14,134 nucleotides of DNA from Irineochytrium annulatum. Taxonomy: Eukaryota > Chytridiomycota > Chytridiomycetes > Chytridiales > Chytridiaceae. A program made the position numbers and the translations under genes. Shown here piece after piece: positions 8,687 through 14,134 of the stretch; the first letter of the stretch is position 1; every line of letters starts with the position of its first letter. The notes under the pieces were generated by a model that saw only the letters and a program-made list of their open reading frames with translations, did not search any database and was not told the origin of the DNA. The stretch spans positions 1 to 14,134 of the forward strand of contig JADGJL010000767.1 of assembly GCA_027600665.1 (NCBI GenBank), written 5' to 3'.

Positions 8687-9267
8687 GCGACTACGCTGGA
8701 GCAACGGTGTGTTTCTCCCACCTCGACGGCAATATCCCTACATCGTAAGCGTCCACCATTCTTCTCAACGCGTCTCCGCTCTTACTAAATACCGGCATCA
8801 GCACAAAACTAGTCCTAGTTTGCTGAAAATGGCAGCAATCCCCCTTGCATCCGCTCAAAAGCAGCGAAACGGCGGAGCGAGAGGCGATCGTGGAGAGCAG
8901 GTAATCACGACGACCGTACCTCCGCGGCATCGTCCAACAGCTCAATATGAAGATCGCCAATCTGAATGACGGCGAGTCCGAGTCGGCGACGTCGATGCGG
9001 GCCACGGCATCCTGTTCGTCCTCCTGCTTCTCCGCTCGTGCATCTTGCCAAACGGCAGATCCATCAGCAGCCGGGAGAACTTGCCGCGCGCATTTATAGT
9101 GCTCCAACGAACAAGGACGCGATTCCAACTGCGTCTGCGTTGGAGGGCTATCGTGCAGGCAGTCCACCAGTCCGCAGTTCCCGGAGCGCGAGGAGTGGGG
9201 GACCGTGACGGGGCCCGCCAACATGTCAGGATCACTGGGCGTCAGTTTTTTTCACAGCGAGGACTGG

Positions 9268-9530
9268 GTGCGTTGGCATTGATGGCGCGGGCGCGATCGC
9301 ACGGTGGAATGGACGGGGGAGGACGGCCGGAGCGGATGCCCGCAGTGGCCAGTCTGTGCGCGGTCGTCCCATGGGACCTCGCGCGTTGGCGCAGACCACA
9401 GCTGTTGTTGGCGGGCAGATCGGGTCTTTTCCTGGGACACCTTGCGATATGCATGCTCAATGGTGATGGTGCAGGCTCGATGCTAACATCACTGCTCCTC
9501 CCTTCCACCTCTGCTACCTTTCATCAACAG
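9268..9530 (+). other. Probable leader (5' UTR) intron of eIF4G; acceptor good, donor uncertain
   Basis: The acceptor AACAG at 9526-9530 has a consensus branch site TGCTAAC about 45 bases before it and a pyrimidine-rich stretch between them. Downstream of it the first ATG is the eIF4G start at 9598. Upstream lie many ATGs, including one at 9282 whose frame runs across the eIF4G start to 9620, and these would disturb initiation if kept in the mRNA. GTGCGT at 9268 is one possible donor (the same hexamer starts an eIF4G coding intron); GTCAGT at 9241 and GTAATC at 8901 are others. Confidence 0.4.
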
Positions 9531-9597
9531 ATTTGTCCTCTGTTCTTCGCATCGCACTTGGCCAGGCCGCCACCTCGGATAGTTCCACCTGCGCGTC

Positions 9598-12500
9598 ATG
9601 AAGCCGGGAGGCCCGCTTAATTTCGCCGCGGCCGCATCAAGGAATGCCGCATCAGCGCCCGCGCCGTCGAAGGCCACTGCTGGCACCACTGGGCCCGCGA
9701 CGGTTACCACCACCGCTGCTACCCCTGCCGGAGCTCCGAAGGACGCCGCTGGCCCAATAGTGGCGAGTGTAACGTCTACCCCTGTCACTGTTCCCGCGGA
9801 GAAGAACGGTGTTGAGACTGCAGCTGCGACCCAACTTCCTCCCCAACGAAAGAATCAGAACCGGAGTCAGGAGGGCGGCAAACTGAAGCAACAAGGCACG
9901 TGGTTACTTCTTCTGTTGACAGCTTTCGTTTGTGGTGACTAATGAACTGTTTAGCGGGGGTAACATTGCCGCCGAGCGCAAATGCCGTGAGCGCGAACGC
10001 TGCTAAGGTGAAGTTTGGCACTGCGCCTACCGACGTCGACAAACCACCATCGTCGCCAAGCGAATCGACGGTGCAGCCGGTGGGTGGTGAGGTTTCGGCA
10101 GGGGACGCACAACAGCAGCAGAAGTTAATAGCGCCGACACCGGTAGGTTTTGGAGCTATGATAAACTTTACCCGTCCCTTAACGATCTATTTTAGGTTCA
10201 TGGAAAGACCCCTAAGCAGTTTGACGCCTTTCATGTCCCGCGAACCGCATCAGCTCCGCCTAATATGGATTTGATGAAGAAGCAAGGAGGTCTGAATCCA
10301 CCCTCGCAACATCATAACCACCATCAACATCAAGGCCATCATCATCAAGGCCAACATTCTGGGCTGCATCAAGGAGGTCAGCACCAGCACCCCCAGCAAC
10401 ACTTGCAGCATGCCAACCGCGGCGGTCACAAAGGTCACCAAAATCAGCAACCCCAAAACCCCGGGCATCACGGTCATCACGGAAATCATGTTTCTCAGCC
10501 ACCGCACCCCCAGCCCGGTATCGGAGCTCCGCATCAAGGGGTTACTCACCACCCTAATCTCCCCGTCATGACTGGTCCGGGCTCATTGCCGATGCCGGCC
10601 GTTCCGGTGCCGGTTTCGATGCCTCCGCCGCAGACGGGGCCGGTGCCGATGCCTCAGGACGAGCCCGGCCCGCCGCCCCATCCGGGCCCGATGTTCACAT
10701 CAATGCCGCCCCAACCACCTCAGCAGCAAGGCGTGCACCACCATAGCCACGGCCCGCCCTCGCATCAGCAGCAACCGCACCATGGCCCGCCACACCATCA
10801 GCAGCACCAGCAAGGTCCACCGCACCAGCATCCGGGCCACCATGCCGTGTATACTCCGAACGGGCCGCCACAGCACCCAGGAGCGCCGCCCCCTCACTTC
10901 CAGCAGATGGGACAACCGCCTCAGCCGCATTTCGGGCAACCTCATCCCGGCCCTCACTTTAACCCAGCACGCCCACCACACGTCCGACCCCCTCTCGGAA
11001 CGCAAGGAAACCCGACAATGATGCCTCAGAACCAGCAGCAACGTGGTGGGAGGGTGCGTAGTGGCTCATTGGTACTGCTTTTGAACACGGCATTATTTTT
11101 TGCAAGGTGTTAATCACAATGAATTAGACGCAATTCCAGCCGAGCGGACCGCAACAAGGGGCAATGCCCGCTCTGAGTATGCAACAGCCGTTCTTTGCGT
11201 ACCCTCATCAAGTTAGTTTTACAGCGGTGTATCACCTTGAAATACTTACACTTCGTTTGCAGTACGCCCCGCCGTATTACGTCGACCCGGCTCCCCCGGG
11301 AGGTTACATCTACCAGCAGCCGGCCTATGGACAGGCGCCTCCTTTTGCGACATTTGGGCAGCCAATGATTCGCCCGCCGCAGCCGGCGGGACCGGGTGTT
11401 CCTCCGACGCCACCACAAGGCCCTCGCTTCCCTCCGGTGTCGCAGCCGCCGCAGCCTTATCCGGCTACACCGAATCCGCCCGCGCAGAAGTCGAAGGCAA
11501 TCCGTATTGTGAACCCGCTGACGAAGGAGGAAATCAAGCCCGGAGCCGCCGCGGCAGCGTCTCCTGCGGTCGTTCCTCCTGCTCGGCAGCCCGAGAAACA
11601 AGCCGTTCAAGTCGTGCTGAAGGATCAGAAGGGCAACACGATTGACTTCAAGAGCCCTTCGACGAAATCCGAGGTGAACGATAGCCCGGTCTCTGAGCCA
11701 CAACCCGCCGCTTCCACAGCTGCGAAAACCGCGGCGGCGGCTGCTCCAGCCGTAGCGGCGACGACAGGTACTAGTGCTCCGACAGCCGCTACCGTTGCTA
11801 CGACCTCCGACGCCACAAAGCCCGGTGTCGACAAGCCAGCTGGAGTTAAGCCTGTCGAGAAGGCCGCTGTTAAGCCCGTTGAGAAGGTCAGCTCTGTGGC
11901 AAAGAGCGAGCCGGCGAAGAACGCTCCTAAGTCGGAGATGAAGGATCGCAGCCGCAGCCCGTCGAAGGAGGTGAAAGAGCGTAGCCCGACGAGGGAGGCG
12001 AAGGATCGCAGCCCGTCGAGGGAGGTGAAGGATCGCAGTCCGACGAGGGAGGGAAAGAGCCGCAGCCCGTCGAGGGACACGCAGATTACCGAGAAGGCCG
12101 GAGCCTCTGTGACTGCTCCGGTGGCCGCTTCATCCGCAGCAGCAACGATTGCTTCCGGTCCGGCGGCACCCGCAACTACCGCCCCTAAGGCCTCACCCCA
12201 AGCGAAGCCCGAAGTTGTTAAGCCTGCCGAGAAGGCCGCCGTTGCGCCTAAGCCTGTCGAGAAGGTGTCTGCGAAGCCCGTCGAGAGTGCTGTCCCTAAA
12301 TCTGTCGAGAAGGCCGCCACTGTGGCAAAGGCCGAACCAGTGACGAAGGCGGAAAATGTTCCGTCAACCACCGAGGCGGTGAAGGAAGCTCCTGCCAAGC
12401 CAATTGCGGTCCCTACGGCGGCTGATACTGCGGCTTCAGACGACAACCGTACGTTATCGGAAGATGCGGCACCTGAGGAGGTCGTGCCGGAGAAGGAGGC

Positions 12501-14134
12501 GGAGGCGCCGGCGATTTTGGTGTCGACTGCTTCCGACGAGTCCCTTGCGGTTGTTCCCGACACCGCCGATATGGAGGAAGGCGAAATTGCGGAGACCGTG
12601 ACGGACAAGGGTATGACCGACGAGCCGGAGGAGAAAATCGACGCGGCTACCGCAGAGAAGATCAAGGCGGCCATTTCTCCTGTCAATCGCCCTCCTGTCG
12701 CTGTCAAGACCCTTACCTTTGACGACGTCAAGTCCATCATCTATCCCGAGAGCGTTACGGCTTACCCGAAAATCGTCAACGGGATCGCGAAGTACCCGAA
12801 GGAGTTCCTTGAACTTTTCAATCGGATCGTGACAAAGCCGCCTGGCCTGAATCTCTCAGAGTTTAGTGAGGAGAACAAGGGTAATCAGCGGGGTCCTCAA
12901 CGGAATTCGTCGGCGTCCGGATCTGGCTACGGGTCCTACCAGGGATCGGCGGGCAACAGCGGTACCCATACTCCGAAAGGTCGGCCGAGTGTGCCGACTT
13001 CGAAAAGCGGGATGCCGGTCGTTCCGACCCCGGCCACGGCAAGAGGTCCAGGGTTCCCGTCCCGGAGCATGTCTAATCAAAGCAATACCTTTGGATCAAG
13101 GGCGGGGCAGTGGGAGTCTGGAAAGCAGCAAGTCCCGTCACGCTCCAGCATGGGAAGCCGCCGCCCACCGCCGCCAGCGGAGCCCCCTGTCGAGCAGCTG
13201 GTTAAGACGGAGAACGCATGGGTCCCGGCGGCGCGGTCCAATAAGGTCGCGGAGGAAGATCCCGAGAAGGCGGCCGAGGAGAAGATTGTTAAAAAGGCAC
13301 AGGGCTTACTCAACAAGCTGACGATTGAGATGTTCGACAGAATCTCGGATCAGTTCCTCGCGCTTGACATAACGACACAAATCCGATTGAAGCGCGTCAT
13401 CGAACTCGTCTTTGACAAGGCTCTGGACGAAGTTCACTTCCAGAACATGTACGGCCGACTCTGCCAGAAGCTGTCGGCCGAGCTTCCGCGCGTTCAGAAA
13501 TGGATCGAGATGGACGCGAAGAACAATATCTTCCGGCGTCTGCTCCTCAACAAGTGTCAGGAGGAGTTCGAGCGCAGCGAGAAGTGGTCGAAGAGCGATG
13601 AGGATGGGGCGCTCACGCGCAAGGAGATGCAGGCGCGCATCAACGAGCTGACAGCGGAGGAGAAACTCGACTGGGTGAAGAAGGAGGAGGCGAGGAGCAA
13701 GCTGAAGCGACGCGTGCTCGGGAACATCAGCTTCATTGGCGAGCTTTTCAAGCTGGGGATGATTACAGAGAAGATCATGCACAGTTGTGTCCGCCAGCTG
13801 CTCGTTAAGGTGTCCGACCCGGAGGAGGAGGAGACCGAGTCGCTCTGCAAGCTGCTCCGCAGTATCGGGGAGCGCCTTGATCACGAGAAGGCGAAGCAAC
13901 ACATGGACGTGTACTTCGCGAGGGTTGGGGAGCTGTCGAAGAACACCAAGCTGCCGAGCCGTATCCGGTTCATGTTGATTGATCTTATCGAGCAGCGGAG
14001 GAATAAGTGGAAGGCCCGCCAAGAGAGCCTTGGACCGATGACGATCCAGGAGATTAACGAGCGCGAAGAGAAGAAGCAGAGGGAGGAGGAGGAGCGGATG
14101 CGGAGGGAGCAAGCGAACTCCAGGGGAGGGGGTG
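9598..14134 (+). CDS. eIF4G: Translation initiation factor eIF4G (3' truncated by window end)
   Basis: Exons 9598-9895, 9955-10142, 10196-11053, 11128-11211 and 11263 to the window end give at least 1433 residues. The start is supported by an in-frame TAG at 9580-9582. eIF4G is the scaffold of the cap-binding complex eIF4F in the cytosol. It binds eIF4E, eIF4A and the poly(A)-binding protein to recruit ribosomes to mRNA. The N-terminal 950 residues are disordered: Ala/Pro/Thr-rich, then His/Gln/Pro-rich (about 190-448), then Pro/Tyr-rich, KSKAIRIVNPLTKEE (552-566), and Lys/Pro/Ala-rich with RS-like repeats (703-748). KYPKEFLELF (Tyr987) matches the eIF4E-binding motif YxxxxL, but with Glu at the usual hydrophobic position. 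Residues 1150-1395 are a full MIF4G domain: LLNKLTIEMFDRIS, FRRLLLNKCQEEFE, GNISFIGELFKLGMITEKIMH, ESLCKLLRSIGERLD, RIRFMLIDLIEQRRNKW. A charged tail follows. Any MA3 region is beyond the window. Confidence 0.96.
9896..9954 (+). other. eIF4G intron 1, probable GC-AG intron (59 bp)
   Basis: The sequence AAG|GCACGT closely follows the GC-type donor consensus AG|GCAAGT, and the acceptor is TTTAG with a CTAAT branch-like site at 9939-9943. It is the only choice I find that has a normal length, a pyrimidine-T-A-G type acceptor and the right phase (G+CG = Ala100). The GT at 9900 would put the next exon out of frame with that acceptor. An in-frame TAA at 9940-9942 means some intron must be removed here. 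Confidence 0.7.
10143..10195 (+). other. eIF4G intron 2 (53 bp)
   Basis: Donor GTAGGT, acceptor TTTTAG, phase 0. Removal joins LIAPTP to VHGKTPKQFDAFHVP and fixes the frame of the third exon. Confidence 0.85.
11054..11127 (+). other. eIF4G intron 3 (74 bp)
   Basis: Donor GTGCGT, acceptor AATTAG, phase 0. Reading through gives a stop at 11111-11113. Removal joins QRGGR to TQFQPSGPQQ, which keeps the Gln/Pro-rich composition. Confidence 0.85.
11212..11262 (+). other. eIF4G intron 4 (51 bp, stop-free, 3n)
   Basis: Donor GTTAGT, acceptor TTTGCAG, branch CTTAC at 11245-11249, phase 0. Removal joins AYPHQ to YAPPYYVDP, a natural Tyr/Pro-rich run. The intron would read as 17 residues without a stop, but its Leu/Ile/Thr composition is unlike both flanks. 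Confidence 0.82.
11941..12078 (+). repeat. Tandem 27-bp repeat coding RS-like units in eIF4G
   Basis: Five units follow each other: 11941-11973 (with an extra Arg-Ser pair), 11974-12000, 12001-12027, 12028-12054 and 12055-12078 (shortened). Each reads close to K-D-R-S-P-S/T-R-E-V. Unit boundaries fall on codons and the DNA copies are highly alike, so the array probably grew by in-frame duplication. Looser K-P-V-E-K repeats flank it at about 11845-11890 and 12208-12315. Confidence 0.9.

Larger units (their letters stand above)
8184..9597. other. 1.4-kb gap: MFS 3' end, palindrome and eIF4G promoter/leader
   Basis: To about 8700 the DNA is AT-rich with an 11-T run at 8301-8311, suiting 3' untranslated and intergenic sequence. 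A perfect 24-bp palindrome lies at 8663-8686. From about 8850 to 9480 the GC content rises and short frames are open on both strands; none resembles a known protein convincingly. A short + strand frame at 8905-9096 (RGIVQQLNMKIANLNDGE) is coiled-coil-like and discussed separately. Between about 9480 and 9530 a TGCTAAC branch site, a pyrimidine-rich tract and AACAG form a strong 3' splice site, probably of a leader intron of the eIF4G gene. Confidence 0.55.

Noticed and set aside
9045..9620. 191-codon + strand frame ending just inside eIF4G
   Set aside because: It begins with TTG, has Arg/Leu-rich composition typical of a GC-rich leader, crosses a strong splice site and resembles no family. 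Only its ATG at 9282 matters, as an upstream ORF.
9900..9976. GT-AG choice for eIF4G intron 1 using GT 9900 and a GAG acceptor at 9976
   Set aside because: It keeps the frame, but the acceptor is GAG without a pyrimidine tract, while TTTAG at 9954 with a branch-like site is much better and fits the GC donor.
11625..12740. 371-codon open frame on the minus strand, Ser/Ala/Thr-rich
   Set aside because: It lies antisense to eIF4G exon 5, and its repeats are the reverse reading of the 27-bp and K-P-V-E-K repeats. GC-rich codons on the + strand leave the opposite strand open.
13306..14112. 268-codon Leu-rich open frame on the minus strand
   Set aside because: It is antisense to the MIF4G domain, whose + strand reading matches the eIF4G family along its whole length.
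1..14134. tRNA/rRNA genes, CRISPR arrays, transposons, viral or toxin genes, gene cluster
   Set aside because: I looked for tRNA B-box-like sequences, long terminal or inverted repeats, integrase/transposase motifs and spaced repeats, and found none I could support.

Overview
The window is nuclear DNA from a fungus. The genes are widely spaced and carry very short introns (50-82 bp). The introns have GT-AG ends, CTGAC/CTTAC-type branch points and one probable GC-AG exception. The proteins are rich in Ser/Pro/Ala/Gln. The SH3 membrane protein, the LEA_2-type membrane protein, the Dal5-type MFS carrier and the eIF4G all have fungal-type architecture. An early-diverging lineage such as a chytrid, or a basidiomycete, is possible, but the sequence alone does not settle it.

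Layout, all recognised genes on the + strand. (1) 1-912: the 3' end of an unrecognised Ser/Thr/Pro-rich protein. (2) 913-2148: a gap with no firm gene but some minus-strand coding-like segments. (3) 2149-3681: an intronless single-pass membrane protein with a C-terminal SH3 domain, laid out like yeast Fus1. (4) 3970-5440: a three-exon gene with a Gln/Tyr/Gly/Pro-rich cytosolic head, one membrane segment and a LEA_2/WHy-like domain with N-glycosylation sequons. (5) 5441-6444: a gap. (6) 6445-8183: a six-exon transporter of the allantoate permease (Dal5/anion:cation symporter) family. (7) 8184-9597: a long gap with a perfect 24-bp palindrome and, near its end, a strong 3' splice site that probably closes a leader intron. 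(8) 9598 to the window end: translation initiation factor eIF4G, five exons so far, with an eIF4E-binding-like motif and a complete MIF4G domain. Its 3' end lies beyond the window.

The genes do not form an obvious pathway or cluster. I see no mobile element, CRISPR array, rRNA, tRNA, secondary-metabolite cluster or defence system, and no clear sign of a previously undescribed multi-gene system. The points most worth a second look are the GC-AG intron and inferred leader intron of eIF4G, the altered eIF4E-binding motif, the Fus1-like protein, the palindrome at 8663-8686, three stop-free introns of length 3n, and two stretches of possible unannotated coding DNA in the gaps.
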